A stretch of 64,000 nucleotides of DNA from Saccharopolyspora gloriosae (GCF_014203325.1 NZ_JACHIV010000001.1:3411501-3475500); one strand, 5' to 3'; shown: positions 44,691 through 54,160, counted from the first letter of the stretch. Program-made: numbers and translations. The notes: a model not told the origin generated them from the sequence alone.

Positions 44691-44708
44691 TGGGTGGGAT
44701 CCCTCCCA
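44691..44708 (+). terminator. Hairpin, probably the displaced tRNA-Leu terminator
   Basis: TGGGTGGGATCCCTCCCA is an 18-base palindrome with one mismatched pair, starting three bases after the attR core. In the unoccupied chromosome it would directly follow tRNA-Leu, so it is probably its terminator, now about 19 kb away. Confidence 0.55.
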
Positions 44709-44805
44709 CACATTGCGAAGCAGTACAGCAATCGACATGGCGGTGTGGCGCAGTGCGCCCGCCGCCATGTCGCATTGAGTCGTCGGTCCCGTGGCTGCGG
44801 GGGTG

Positions 44806-45276
44806 ATGACCGTGGCTGAAGCGAACGTGCCCGCAGTCGTGCCGCGGCAGTGGACTGGTAGCGATCATGCCGGGCCGGTGTCAGCCCAGCTTCTGCCCGT
44901 GCCTGATCTGGCTGCGGTGCACAGCGGTCCGAGCACTGTGTACCGGATCGCCGCGGTCGACGAGCGAGGGCGCATCGCCGAGCGTGCAGTGGTCCAGGCA
45001 TTGGAGTGGGGCCCTGGCCAACGAGTGCGGTTCGATCTGCTCTCGGCCACGGCGCTGGTGCTCCGGCCGGAACCGACCGGGTTGTTCGGCCTCACCCGAC
45101 GAGGCCACATTCCACTGCCTGTCCCAGTGCGGCGGTGGTGCCGCGTGCAGGCAGGCGATCGGGTGCTGCTGGCCGCCAGCGCGCAACGCGGCCTGCTGGC
45201 CATCTACACCATGGCCGCCCTGGAATCCATGATCAACGAGTTCCCCCTCCCGAATGACGGGGGTGAGCGGTCGTGA
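44806..45276 (+). CDS. AbrB/MazE-like DNA-binding protein
   Basis: A protein of about 156 residues. The central part (TVYRIAAVDERGRIAERAVVQALEWGPGQRVRFDLL) has the swapped-hairpin AbrB pattern. A second part reads RRWCRVQAGDRVLLAASAQRGLLAIYTMAALESMI. Its stop overlaps the integrase start (GTGA), so the two are coupled. This pairing suggests it controls or assists the recombinase. The ATG at 44806 or the GTG at 44791 could start it. Confidence 0.6.
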   Translation: MTVAEANVPAVVPRQWTGSDHAGPVSAQLLPVPDLAAVHSGPSTVYRIAAVDERGRIAERAVVQALEWGPGQRVRFDLLSATALVLRPEPTGLFGLTRRGHIPLPVPVRRWCRVQAGDRVLLAASAQRGLLAIYTMAALESMINEFPLPNDGGERS

Positions 45277-46337
45277 GTACCGGTTCGGACAAGCCTGCGG
45301 GCGCCGCGGAGTTGCAAGCGGCACGGGTCGTGCTGGAACGGATGGGAGTCTCGCCGCAAGACCTGCTCGGTCCGTCCGCACAGCGCGCTCCGCTGCCGAC
45401 GTTCGCCGACTACATCCCGAAAGTGTCGGCCGCGGTCTCCCAGGGCACGCGACGGGTGTACGACTCCTACTGGAAGCGAATCGAGCAGCAGTGGGGTGAT
45501 CGACGCCTGGACGAGCCCACACCGCTGGAAATCAAACAGCTGGCCGAGCACGTCCGGGAGCATGTGGTATCGCGGCGCAACGCGCGCGGCGGGCGCAGCG
45601 CCGCTGAGCACCTCATCGCAGCGCTGCGGTGCCTGTACCGGCACGCGGTCGCTGACGAGCTGATCAGCGAGGCCGAGAACCCGGCGAAGCGGGTGCCGAA
45701 GCCACGCCGGCTCCCCAGCACCCGGCGCGGACTACCGGCGACCGGCCTCGAAGAGGTCCAGCGGATCGCAGCCACCACAGGCAACGACCCCGCGTTGGAC
45801 ACACTCCTGCTGCGACTGCACACCGAGACGGCATGCCGACGGGGAGGCGCACTCACCCTGCGCCCGCACGACCTCGACGCTGACCAATGTCTGGTCCTGT
45901 TGCACGAGAAGGGCGATACGGTCCGCTGGCAGCCGGTGTCGCCAACGTTGATGTGGCATTTGCTCGCCCACGCCGAGGAACGCGGCGCGTCCGTCGACGG
46001 TGGACAATTGCTGCGATACCGCTCCCGTGCGCCGATCACCTCTCGCCGCTACGACCACTTGTGGAAACGAATCGGCTCTCACCTGCCGTGGGTGGCCACC
46101 CAGCAGATCAGCACGCACTGGCTTCGCCACACCACCCTGACCTGGGTCGAACGCCACTTCGGCTACGCAGTAGCCAGAGCCTTCGCCGGGCACACCAGCA
46201 CCAGCGGAGACACCGGCACCACCACAACCTACGTCCGCGCCAACCTCGACGAAATCGCCACCGCCCTCGCAGCACTCACCAACGAACCCCACCCACTCGC
46301 CCCCAGCACACCACGACGGGAACAACAGCACGGCTGA
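45273..46337 (+). CDS. Tyrosine recombinase
   Basis: A 354-residue phage-integrase-family protein. The N-terminal SAM-like core-binding domain is TFADYIPKVSAAVSQGTRRVYDSYWKRIEQQW. The catalytic domain has the first Arg in TACRRGGALTL, HWLRH (HxxR), GHTSTSG and the nucleophile Tyr in TTTYVRANL. It is translated with the AbrB-like gene. It lies just outside attR, so it is not part of the serine-integrase element. It may belong to an older insertion or serve a chromosomal role. Confidence 0.87.
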   Translation: MSTGSDKPAGAAELQAARVVLERMGVSPQDLLGPSAQRAPLPTFADYIPKVSAAVSQGTRRVYDSYWKRIEQQWGDRRLDEPTPLEIKQLAEHVREHVVSRRNARGGRSAAEHLIAALRCLYRHAVADELISEAENPAKRVPKPRRLPSTRRGLPATGLEEVQRIAATTGNDPALDTLLLRLHTETACRRGGALTLRPHDLDADQCLVLLHEKGDTVRWQPVSPTLMWHLLAHAEERGASVDGGQLLRYRSRAPITSRRYDHLWKRIGSHLPWVATQQISTHWLRHTTLTWVERHFGYAVARAFAGHTSTSGDTGTTTTYVRANLDEIATALAALTNEPHPLAPSTPRREQQHG

Positions 46338-46955
46338 ACTTCATCCACACATCCACACATCCGCCTACGCCTTGGCCCAGACCTAGGCGTAGGCGGTTCG
46401 AGTTAGTTGGTCGCCCCCAGCCGTCGATCACGACGTCGACTCGTCCGGAACGAGCGAGGCGTTATCAAGCACGGGCACGCGGTTACAGCTGGCCGAGACG
46501 ATCACTGTTCGCTGGTGCGCTCGCCGCAGGGGAGATGAGCAACGCGGCTGCCCTCGAACTACTCGCACGCGATTTGCGGATAAGTCATCCTGGAAGTAGA
46601 CGCCCTTCAGCTTTTCCAGTCCTACCGGCGTTGCATCGCCGGGAAGTGCGAACGGTGGCCACGGGGGTCGGTTCCCATGCGAAAGCGGGAGATCGAGCAG
46701 ACCATCCGTGCACGGCTTGCCATCGACATTGTCGAGGCAGTCAGCTGAGGCCGTGTCGGTCAGTACGCCGCCACCTCGAAGAGGACAGCATCCTGCCGTT
46801 GTTGGCTCCCGGCGACAACGGCCGTCGATCGGCTCGACGTGGGTCCATCGACTCTGGCATGGGGCGAAGTTTCACCTGAGCTTCGAATGACCTGCACTCG
46901 CATATCCGATCCGTTCCGACTTGCACATGCGGACGGCTGAACCACCGGAGGGCTC
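46338..46955. other. 620-base spacer with decayed coding traces
   Basis: No intact gene is supported. A frame near 46618-46747 (YRRCIAGKCERWPRGSVP and MRKREIEQTIRARLAIDIVEAVS) looks like the end of a lost gene. The last 75 bases precede the CBS gene and hold its ribosome site. Confidence 0.4.
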
Positions 46956-47372
46956 ATGACCACGGATCGTCGGAAAGCGTCGATGCTCGGCGCCCTGGAG
47001 CTCGCGACCAGTCCCGTCGTCTCGGTTCGAGGCGGAATCGGCGCCATGGATGCTCTTCGGGAGATGTACGGCCACGGGGTTCACCACCTGGCAGTGCTGC
47101 CGGAGACGACGCCCGGTCTCGTCACGACCACGGACCTGCTGTTCGGCATCGCCGCTCGGAGACCCGGCGAACAGGTGCCGGTCGAAACGCTGTGCCGGAG
47201 GCCGGCGCCCAGCGTGGCGGTCGGTGACAGTGGTGCCGTCGCCGCCGAGCGCATGATCGAGGCGGGCAGCGATGCGGTGCTGGTCCTCGAAGGTGCACGC
47301 GTTCGCGGCGTGCTCACCGCGGTGGACCTCGTCCGCGCGATAGCCGCCGGACAGCATACCGCATCGCCGTGA
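46956..47372 (+). CDS. CBS-domain protein
   Basis: A 138-residue protein made of two CBS motifs (PVVSVRGGIGAMDALREMYGHGVHHLAVL and PSVAVGDSGAVAAERMIEAGSDAVLVLEGARVRGVLTAVDLVRAI). Tandem CBS units bind adenine nucleotides and report energy state. The ATG has GGAGG upstream. It is the first gene of the stress/dormancy-like island. Confidence 0.85.
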   Translation: MTTDRRKASMLGALELATSPVVSVRGGIGAMDALREMYGHGVHHLAVLPETTPGLVTTTDLLFGIAARRPGEQVPVETLCRRPAPSVAVGDSGAVAAERMIEAGSDAVLVLEGARVRGVLTAVDLVRAIAAGQHTASP

Positions 47373-47464
47373 GCACCGCGGTCCTTCGGCAACGTGGAGA
47401 TCACCAGCGTGCCGGCACGTTGGAGGAGTTCGCGGCCTCGCCGCAGCGGAGCCGTCCGAACACC

Positions 47465-48217
47465 TCACCGGGTCGCCGGAGCGCCGGTGGTCCAGGAGAC
47501 GGCCTTGTCCAGGTCTTGGTAGTCGAACTTGGCCACCTCCGCATGAACGAAGTGCTTGGCGAGGTGTGGGACGATGTCGCCGAGCACGCTATCGGCCGCC
47601 AGCGCCACGCGTTCGATCTTGCGGTGGTGGTCGTGGACGAACCGGACGTGGCGAATCAGGCTCGGGAGGTTCTGCCAGCCGGGAAACGCTCGAGCGTGCA
47701 CCACGAGACCGCGCAAGTCGTTGTGCTGTTCGATCCAGGCATCCACGGTGACGGCCAGTGCGTCGAAATCCTGCACTCGCAACGGTTGCCGCACATCGAT
47801 GACGAGGACACCGGAGTCGGCGTCGAGTCGATGCGCGACACCAGGCCCTTCGGGTAGTCCGTTCAACCAGGCGACCGCCTTCTCCCACTCGTCGCCGTTG
47901 AAGACCCGTACCGGGCACGACACCAGGAATGCACCGAGCCTGCTCAGATCGCGGATCCAGCCGATGTCGGTGACGACGGCGCAGCCTTCGAACAACCGCA
48001 GCGACGCCAGGCCGACCTTGGTGTCCTCCCACATCGCGGCCGGCGAGAAACCGTGCAGCTCCGGGCCCGCCTGGTACAGCAAGCGAATGCGCCGGTTCTC
48101 CCGCCTCGCAGCGTCCAGCAGCGGTTCGACCACGCGCTGATAGTCCTCCTTCGTGACCGTTCCGCTGGCGCGGATCGCGTCGATCCCGTGGGGCACTTCT
48201 CGGACCGTTTCCAACAT
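47465..48217 (-). CDS. Tandem SpoIIAA-like (STAS-fold) protein
   Basis: A 250-residue protein with two SpoIIAA-like units: residues 1-120 (GIDAIRASGTVTKEDYQRVVEPLLDAARRENRRIRLLYQAGPEL...DIGWIRDLSRLGAFLVSCPVRVF) and about 128-250 (GVLVIDVRQPLRVQDFDALAVTVDAWIEQHNDLRGLVVHA). The family has a role in membrane or stress adaptation that is not settled. It is convergent with the CBS gene. Confidence 0.8.
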   Translation of the reverse strand: MLETVREVPHGIDAIRASGTVTKEDYQRVVEPLLDAARRENRRIRLLYQAGPELHGFSPAAMWEDTKVGLASLRLFEGCAVVTDIGWIRDLSRLGAFLVSCPVRVFNGDEWEKAVAWLNGLPEGPGVAHRLDADSGVLVIDVRQPLRVQDFDALAVTVDAWIEQHNDLRGLVVHARAFPGWQNLPSLIRHVRFVHDHHRKIERVALAADSVLGDIVPHLAKHFVHAEVAKFDYQDLDKAVSWTTGAPATR

Positions 48218-48560
48218 GACGTCCCCCGACCGCGTTGAGCTGATGACGCCCTCGGGACAGGAGGCGTATCAGTCGCGTCGTCGCTCGCACTTCTGCCGTG
48301 TCCCAAGGGAGTGAGGCGATGAGTATCGGCACTGGCACGCGGCGCGTTCCAGGGTTGAGAGTCCCGAATCGCCGATGGTGCCGACCGGTCTCGTCTCGGG
48401 TGTCCTCTGCACGTCGTCACTGGGCCGCTGCCGCTGACGGAACCAATTCGGCACTGGAGCGCGGTGGAGGCCGATGGGCCCTGGCATCACGGGCCGTTGC
48501 TCCGGATGGTGAGGCGGCAACGGTGCCGAGCAGCCGGTGCGGGACGCGCAGGAGATGGGG
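48218..48560. other. Spacer upstream of the alcohol dehydrogenase
   Basis: About 340 bases between divergent genes. A short open frame from 48319 has a GGGAG-like site but ends inside the dehydrogenase gene and lacks normal codon bias. No clear operator was seen. Confidence 0.4.
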
Positions 48561-49586
48561 ATGGCTTTCGTCGACGAGACCATGAACGCGTGGGTGGTGG
48601 ACGAGCCAGGTCCGCTGCCGAGCTCGCCGATTCGCTGGAACCTGCGGCCGGTGCCGAGGCAGAGCACCGGCGAACTGCTCGTGCGGGTGCTGGCGTGCGG
48701 GGTGTGCCGGACCGACCTGCACGTCGTCGAAGGAGATCTGCCGGTGCGCACCCGTGGAGTCGTGCCCGGTCACGAGGTGGTCGGCGAGATCGTGGCCTGC
48801 GATCCGGCGAACACCGGTTTCGACGTGGGCGAACGGGTCGGCGTGCCCTGGCTGCGCGAGACGTGCGGGCATTGCGAATTCTGCTTGCGCGGAAAGGAGA
48901 ACCTCTGCCCCCGGTCGCGGTACACGGGCTGGGACGCCGACGGCGGCTACGCGGAGTTCCTCACGGTCCCCGCCGGCTACGCCTACCGGTTGCCAGGTGG
49001 GTACTCGGACGCGGAGCTCGCTCCGCTGCTGTGCGCGGGCTTGATCGGCTACCGGGCGTGGCGGCGCGCCGAGGTCCCGGTCGGCGGGGTGCTCGGGTTG
49101 TACGGGTTCGGGGCGAGCGCGCACCTGACCGCGCAGGTCGCCATCGCGAGCGGTGCCCGCGTGCACGTGCTCACCAGGGCCGCGCGAGCACGCGAGCTCG
49201 CGCTGGACCTCGGCGCCGCCTCTGCTCGCGCAGCGGCCGACGAACCCCCTGAGCCGCTGGACTCGGCAGTGCTGTTCGCACCGGTCGGTGAACTCGTGCC
49301 GGTGGCGCTGGCGGCCCTCCGGCGCGGTGGCACGCTGGCCGTCGCCGGAATACACCTCTCCGACATCCCCGCACTGGACTACCACCGGCACCTGTTCTAC
49401 GAACGCGACCTGCGCAGCGTCACGGCGAACACCAGGGCCGACGGCCTGGACTTCCTGCGCTTCGCAGGCCAGCACCGCCTGCGGGTGACCACCACGCCGT
49501 ACCGGCTCGACCGGGCCGACGCGGCGTTGCGGGACTTGGCGGCGGACCGGGTGGACGGTGCCGCGGTTCTGCTGCCCGGTGGGTGA
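48561..49586 (+). CDS. Zinc-dependent alcohol dehydrogenase
   Basis: A 341-residue medium-chain dehydrogenase. The catalytic zinc ligands are in CGVCRTDLH and GHE ([12 protein letters not shown]). The structural zinc site is [15 protein letters not shown]. The cofactor fold has [11 protein letters not shown] in place of the usual GxGGxG. The ATG at 48561 has AGGAG six bases upstream. It belongs to the AdhP-like group common in hypoxia islands. Its stop overlaps the PPK2 start. Confidence 0.87.
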   Translation: MAFVDETMNAWVVDEPGPLPSSPIRWNLRPVPRQSTGELLVRVLACGVCRTDLHVVEGDLPVRTRGVVPGHEVVGEIVACDPANTGFDVGERVGVPWLRETCGHCEFCLRGKENLCPRSRYTGWDADGGYAEFLTVPAGYAYRLPGGYSDAELAPLLCAGLIGYRAWRRAEVPVGGVLGLYGFGASAHLTAQVAIASGARVHVLTRAARARELALDLGAASARAAADEPPEPLDSAVLFAPVGELVPVALAALRRGGTLAVAGIHLSDIPALDYHRHLFYERDLRSVTANTRADGLDFLRFAGQHRLRVTTTPYRLDRADAALRDLAADRVDGAAVLLPGG

Positions 49587-50388
49587 TCGACGTGGCGGGC
49601 GAGCCGCGCCTGGCCGCGCCGACCTATCGCGCGGAGCTGCGGCGGCTGCAAACGGAACTGGTCAAGCTCCAGGAGTGGGTGCGCCGCGAGCGGCAGCGGG
49701 TCGTCGTGGTGTTCGAGGGCAGGGACGCGGCGGGCAAGGGTGGTGCGATCAACGGGTGACCGAGCACCTCAACCCCCGCGGCGCGCGGATCGAAGCGCTG
49801 CCCGTCCCCGACGAGCGCGAACGCACCCAGTGGTACTTCCAGCGCTACGTCGAACGACTGCCCGCCGCCGGGGAGATCGTGCTGTTCGATCGGAGCTGGT
49901 ACAACCGTGCGGGCGTTGAACGCGTCCTCGGTTTCTGCACCGAACAGGAGTATCGGCGGTTCCTCCGGCAGTGCCCTGTGTTCGAGCGGTTGCTCGTCGA
50001 CGACGGCCTGCTGCTGCACAAGTACTGGTTCTCCGTGAGCCGCGCCGAACAGCTCCGACGCCTGCGTCACCGGGCGCACGACCCGCTGCGCAGGTGGAAG
50101 CTGTCCCAGGTCGACGTCGAATCGGCACTGCGCTGGGACGACTACTCGATCGCCCGCGACGAGATGCTCGTGGCCACCGATACCGACGAGGCGCCCTGGT
50201 TCCTGGTCGACAGCGAGGACAAGCGCAGCGCCAGGATCAACATGATCGCGCACCTGCTGTCCACAATCCCCTACACCGATCTCGACGTCCCCAGGATCGC
50301 GCTGCCGCAGCAAGTCGTCGCGAGCCGCCAGCACCGACCACCGCGGGAGCGGTTCCGGTACGTGCCGGACCACGCGTCCACCTTGTGA
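49583..50388 (+). pseudogene. ppk2: Polyphosphate kinase 2 with a one-base frameshift
   Basis: The frame from the GTG at 49583 reads [19 protein letters not shown] then the Walker [13 protein letters not shown] and stops at 49756-49758. The rest of PPK2 (TEHLNPRGARIEALPVPDERERTQWYFQRY, lid and FDRSWYNRAGVERVLGF, to the end) continues in the next frame. One C missing near 49754 (AACGGGTGACC instead of AACCGGGTGACC) explains it. Corrected, the protein is about 268 residues, normal for PPK2, which makes nucleotides from polyphosphate. It may be a real mutation or a sequencing error. It overlaps the dehydrogenase stop (GTGA). Confidence 0.85.
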
Positions 50389-50441
50389 TCGGAGATCGCC
50401 CCACACGCCGGGCGATCTCCGGCGACCACGACCGCTGCTGG

Positions 50442-51323
50442 TCAGTGCACGATCGCTACCGCGCACGGCGCGTAGTGCACGATCGCGTGGCTGGTGGACC
50501 CCAGGACCGTGGCGCGCACCAAGGAACGACCGTGCCGACCGACCACGACCAGGTCGGCGTCGTCCGCGTGCCGCAGCAGGATCTCCGTCGGCAACTCCGT
50601 TGTGGTGACCTCCGGGTGCACGTCGACGTCCGGGTACCGCTCGCGCCACCCCGCGAGCGATTCGGCCAAATCGCGCTCGCACGAGCGCGTGATGTCCGTC
50701 CAGTCCAGCTTCCAGTCCCCCGCAGGCGGAATCGCGTCACGAGGGAACTCGTCCCACGCGAGCACGGCGACGAGAGCGGAGCCGTGCCGCGCGGCGTGGT
50801 CGAAGGCGAATCCCACCGCACCGGTGCTCGCCCGCGAACCGTCGACCCCGACCACGACCTTCCCGCTCGGTTCGTCGCCCTCCCCTCGGACGACGACCAC
50901 CGGCACGGATGATTTCCGCGTCAGCTCATTCGCGGTAGAACCCAGCAGGACTTGATGCAACCGGCCGTGCTCTGAGGAACCGAGCACCAGCATCTCGCCG
51001 CGCTCGGAGGCATCGTGCAGCACGGTCGCCGGGTGCCCGAGCCGGACATCGCTCGTGATGTCCAGCTTCGGCCGGTGGCGGGCGCACTCCTGGACGAGGT
51101 CGTCCGATTCTCGTTCCGCGCTGGCGCGCAGCGGCCCGAGGTCGACGGATTCGGTCGGCAGGTGAATCCGTGTGAGCTCTTCCAACGGCGCGGAGAAGGC
51201 GCGCACGAGTTGCACCCGCCGACCACGAAGCTCCGCTTCACGGCACGCCCACATCACCGCCCGCCGTGCTCCCGGTGTCCCGTCGAAACCCACGACGACC
51301 GGTCCGGACTGCCCGCTGATCAT
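50442..51323 (-). CDS. Tandem universal stress protein
   Basis: A 293-residue protein with two USP domains. Each has the Asp-containing first strand (VVVGFDGTPGARRAVMWA and VVVGVDGSRASTGAVGFAF) and the ATP loop G-2x-G-9x-GS (GSSEHGRLHQVLLGSTAN and GRHGRSLVRATVLGSTSH). The ATG at 51323 has GGGAGG upstream. A DosR-like box lies about 55 bases before it. Homologues are induced by hypoxia and starvation. Confidence 0.9.
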   Translation of the reverse strand: MISGQSGPVVVGFDGTPGARRAVMWACREAELRGRRVQLVRAFSAPLEELTRIHLPTESVDLGPLRASAERESDDLVQECARHRPKLDITSDVRLGHPATVLHDASERGEMLVLGSSEHGRLHQVLLGSTANELTRKSSVPVVVVRGEGDEPSGKVVVGVDGSRASTGAVGFAFDHAARHGSALVAVLAWDEFPRDAIPPAGDWKLDWTDITRSCERDLAESLAGWRERYPDVDVHPEVTTTELPTEILLRHADDADLVVVGRHGRSLVRATVLGSTSHAIVHYAPCAVAIVH

Positions 51324-51378
51324 GAAGCCTCCCGGAGAAGTACTCCGGCGAGCATCGCATCGGGGAACGCTGAGGCGG

Positions 51379-51398
51379 AACGGACTTTGGCCCGTAGG
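51379..51398. promoter_or_regulatory. DosR/DevR-like box
   Basis: CGGACTTTGGCCCG at 51381-51394 fits the GGGAC-TTT-GGTCCC type motif of DosR-regulated promoters with two differences. It sits 56-75 bases before the universal stress protein ATG on the minus strand. No DosR/DosS genes are in the window. Confidence 0.45.
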
Positions 51399-51475
51399 CA
51401 CCGGGCGTCGGTGACCGGAAAAGAACCCGGCCGGTCGGGTGCGCCCCGGTTCCACCTCTGCGCAAGGCGGTGAGA

Positions 51476-52093
51476 TCACTCGGTCTTGCTGACCCCGTAC
51501 CAAATGCGATGCAGGACCCGTGCCGTCGCAGTGGTGGCGTGCTCGGCCCGCCGATACAGCTCGCGACGCCGAATCTCCGTTCTCAGGTCGACTTCATCGT
51601 TCAGCTCGATGATCGCGGCGCGGTAGGCGTGCTCGGCCGGCTCCAGCAGCCGAGCGGCTTCATCGGCCACGTCCCCGGCATCGGCGTGCGGCAACCTGGC
51701 CACCGCACGACGGCACATCCGGTTCGCCCCGGCGATTCCCCCCACGATCTCGGTGATGTTCGGATCGGGTGCCACAAAGGTGAGCTCGGCCTCCTGCACC
51801 AAGCGGTGAACGTCCTCGACCAGTTCGGCGAGCCGCTGGGCCAACTCCAGGATGTCTTCGCCTTGGAGCGGGGTGCTGAACCGTTCTCGGACCGCGATGT
51901 GCAGCTCTCGGCGCTGGTGTTCGACCTCTCCGGCCAGCTCGCGGATTCGACCGGCGGCCTCCACGGCGGCGATGTGTTCGTGAGCCCACTGGACGAGCAG
52001 CTCCACCGCGGCGCACGACGTGTCGGCCTGGGCGCGCAACATCGCCAGCACATCGTGTTCGGGAGGCAGGAACCACGCTCGCGGCAGCTTCAT
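51476..52093 (-). CDS. DUF47/PhoU-like protein
   Basis: A 205-residue all-helical protein (FLPPEHDVLAMLRAQADTSCAAVELLVQW...RELAGEVEHQRRELHIAVRERFSTPLQGEDILELAQRLAELVEDVHRLVQ). This is the DUF47 pattern that accompanies PiT transporters and is related to PhoU. The ATG overlaps the transporter stop (ATGA). It probably regulates phosphate uptake by the co-encoded permease. Confidence 0.85.
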   Translation of the reverse strand: MKLPRAWFLPPEHDVLAMLRAQADTSCAAVELLVQWAHEHIAAVEAAGRIRELAGEVEHQRRELHIAVRERFSTPLQGEDILELAQRLAELVEDVHRLVQEAELTFVAPDPNITEIVGGIAGANRMCRRAVARLPHADAGDVADEAARLLEPAEHAYRAAIIELNDEVDLRTEIRRRELYRRAEHATTATARVLHRIWYGVSKTE

Positions 52094-53127
52094 GCGAACA
52101 ACCCCCACACCGGTGTCAGACCAGCGGCGAGCACGGCGGTCACCGGCATCGTCACCAGCCATGCCGACCCCATCTCCTGCACCACGGCCCACCGCACGCG
52201 ATGACGCCGATGTTCCGCCCCGACGCCGACCACGCTCGCCGCGACCACGTGCGTTGTGCTCACCGGCGCCCCCGCGGAGGCCGCCGCCAGGATCACCCCC
52301 GCGGAGCCGCCTTGGCTGACCAGGCCGTCCAACGGCCGCATCCGGTAGATCCCGCGGCCGAGAGTGCGCACGACTCGCCCGCCGCCGACAGCCGTTCCGA
52401 GGACCAACGACAGTGCGGCGGCGACCTTCACCCACACCGGCACCCGGAACTCCGCCAAGTGCCCTTCCGAGACGAGGAGCAAGGTCATCACTCCCATCGT
52501 CTTCTGCGCGTCGTTGGTGCCGTGCGCGAAACCCAAGGCCGCCGCGGTACCCCACTCGCCCACCCGGAACGCCCCTTCGACACGACGCCGTGCACTGCGC
52601 AGACCTGTGCGGGCCAGCCGACCGCACACGCCACCGACCACGGCGCCGACCACCGGGGACACAGCGAGTCCCAGGAGCACACCGAAGACGCCCGACGCGC
52701 GGCCGTCGTGCCAACCGCCCCAGTGCACGGCTGCCACTCCGGAGGTCATCGTGCAGGCCCCCACGAGCCCGCCCACCAGTGCGTGCGAGGAACTGGACGG
52801 CAACGCCCACCACCACGTCGCCAGGTTCCACAAGATCGCTGAGGTGAGCGCGGCCCCCACCGACGCCACCACCAAGTGGCGCGGCAGCGCGACAACGCCC
52901 CCGACCGTGTCCGCCACGGCGGTGCCCACCAGCAGCGCTCCGGCGATCTGAGCGGATCCGACCACGAGCACCGCGGGCCCGGGACGCATCGCCTCCGTCG
53001 CCACCGGCGCGGCGACCGCGTTGGCCGCGTCGTGGAAACCGTTGGTCAGGTCGAACACCAAAGCCAGCGCGATGACCACGACCAGGAACAACACCCGTTC
53101 AGTGTGGGCGACGGCGCCCCATCCCAC
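52090..53127 (-). CDS. PiT-family inorganic phosphate transporter
   Basis: A 345-residue permease with about ten membrane helices and both PiT signatures: FDLTNGFHDAANAVAAPVAT near the N-terminus and GFAHGTNDAQKTMGV in the middle, plus PVSTTHVVAASVVGVG. Moves phosphate, probably as a metal-phosphate complex, with a cation. The ATG at 53127 lacks a strong ribosome site; a GTG six codons later is possible. Co-translated with the DUF47 gene. Confidence 0.9.
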   Translation of the reverse strand: MGWGAVAHTERVLFLVVVIALALVFDLTNGFHDAANAVAAPVATEAMRPGPAVLVVGSAQIAGALLVGTAVADTVGGVVALPRHLVVASVGAALTSAILWNLATWWWALPSSSSHALVGGLVGACTMTSGVAAVHWGGWHDGRASGVFGVLLGLAVSPVVGAVVGGVCGRLARTGLRSARRRVEGAFRVGEWGTAAALGFAHGTNDAQKTMGVMTLLLVSEGHLAEFRVPVWVKVAAALSLVLGTAVGGGRVVRTLGRGIYRMRPLDGLVSQGGSAGVILAAASAGAPVSTTHVVAASVVGVGAEHRRHRVRWAVVQEMGSAWLVTMPVTAVLAAGLTPVWGLFA

Positions 53128-53317
53128 TCGACGGCGGAAGCCCCTCGTCAGGCTCTCCGCTCCAGGCCCGTTCGGACCGAGGCGGTGCGTCCGACGACCG
53201 GCGTTCGCATGATCGGGCGCAGCTCGTCACCCGCATCGTCTCCGCCGCCCCCGGGTACTCCGACATGCCGTGGCACGGCTGCTTTGCCAGCCTGGCAGGG
53301 ACGTACGGAGGTGGCTG

Positions 53318-54154
53318 ATGGCGGGCGGTGGGCGACAGTGTGCGGTGGGGGTGGACAACGCCGCCCCTTCGGAACGCGCCGTCGAGTGGGTGTGCGCGAA
53401 CGCCCTCCTCGATAGGGACGAGCTGCTCCTGGTCGCGGTGGAGGCCGAAGCGCACCCGGACGAGGCCGTCCCGGAATGGCTCGGGGACCTCGCCTCCCGG
53501 TTCAGGCGTCGTCATCCCGGCCTTCGCGTGACCGCGCGGACGGCGACCGGTCACCCGGTGCCGTGTCTCGTGGAGATCTCCCGGCGCTCAACGCTGCTCG
53601 CGGTCGGATCACGCGGTCACGGAGCTTTCCACGACGCGCTGCTCGGCTCGGTGGCGCTCGGAGTGGCGATGCGGTCGGCCTGCCCGGCTGTCGTCGTCCG
53701 CGGCGAGACCGAACGCGTGACGCACGAGACCGTCGTGGTCGGTATCGACGGGTCGGCTGCCGCCCGGCGGGCACTGGAGTTCGCCTGCCGCACCGCCGAG
53801 GCACTGCGCTGCGACCTCATGGCGGTGCAGGCATCTCCGGACGCGTACTTCATCCCCGGCCCTTACGAGCACCCGGACCGCGAGGAACTGCTCGGACGCG
53901 CGGAGCGGCTGCTCGCTGAGGAACTGGCGGGCACCGGACCGGAACACCCGGACCTCGTCCTGCGAGGAGTCACCAGTTCCATGAACCCGATCGACGCGCT
54001 CGCGGAGGCCGCCAGCGGCGCACGCCTGCTGGTGGTGGGTCACCGCGGTGCGGGCGGTTTCTCCGAGATGCTCTTGGGGTCGGTGTCCCGCGGAGTTCTG
54101 CACCGATCCCCCTGCCCGGTCGCCGTGGTGCCCGGCACTCGGGACTTCCGGTGA
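53318..54154 (+). CDS. Tandem universal stress protein
   Basis: A 278-residue protein with two USP domains. The second has the full ATP loop (GHRGAGGFSEMLLGSVSRGVLHRSPCPVAVVPG). The first has GSRGHGAFHDALLGSVALGVAMRSACPAVVV. The ATG at 53318 has GGAGG six bases upstream. Seven bases separate it from the GH65 gene, so they are one transcript. Confidence 0.9.
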   Translation: MAGGGRQCAVGVDNAAPSERAVEWVCANALLDRDELLLVAVEAEAHPDEAVPEWLGDLASRFRRRHPGLRVTARTATGHPVPCLVEISRRSTLLAVGSRGHGAFHDALLGSVALGVAMRSACPAVVVRGETERVTHETVVVGIDGSAAARRALEFACRTAEALRCDLMAVQASPDAYFIPGPYEHPDREELLGRAERLLAEELAGTGPEHPDLVLRGVTSSMNPIDALAEAASGARLLVVGHRGAGGFSEMLLGSVSRGVLHRSPCPVAVVPGTRDFR

Positions 54155-54160
54155 TGGCGG

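Noticed and set aside
45887-46879. 330-codon frame overlapping the tyrosine recombinase end
   Set aside because: Its first half is a shadow of the recombinase gene, and the rest has no recognisable protein features.
48319-48585. Short plus-strand frame starting MSIGTGTRRV
   Set aside because: Although a GGGAG-like site precedes it, it runs into the dehydrogenase gene in another frame and has no protein-like pattern.
53159-53200. Possible DosR box in the PiT promoter (GGCCC-GTTC-GGACC)
   Set aside because: The half-sites have the wrong orientation compared with the DosR motif.
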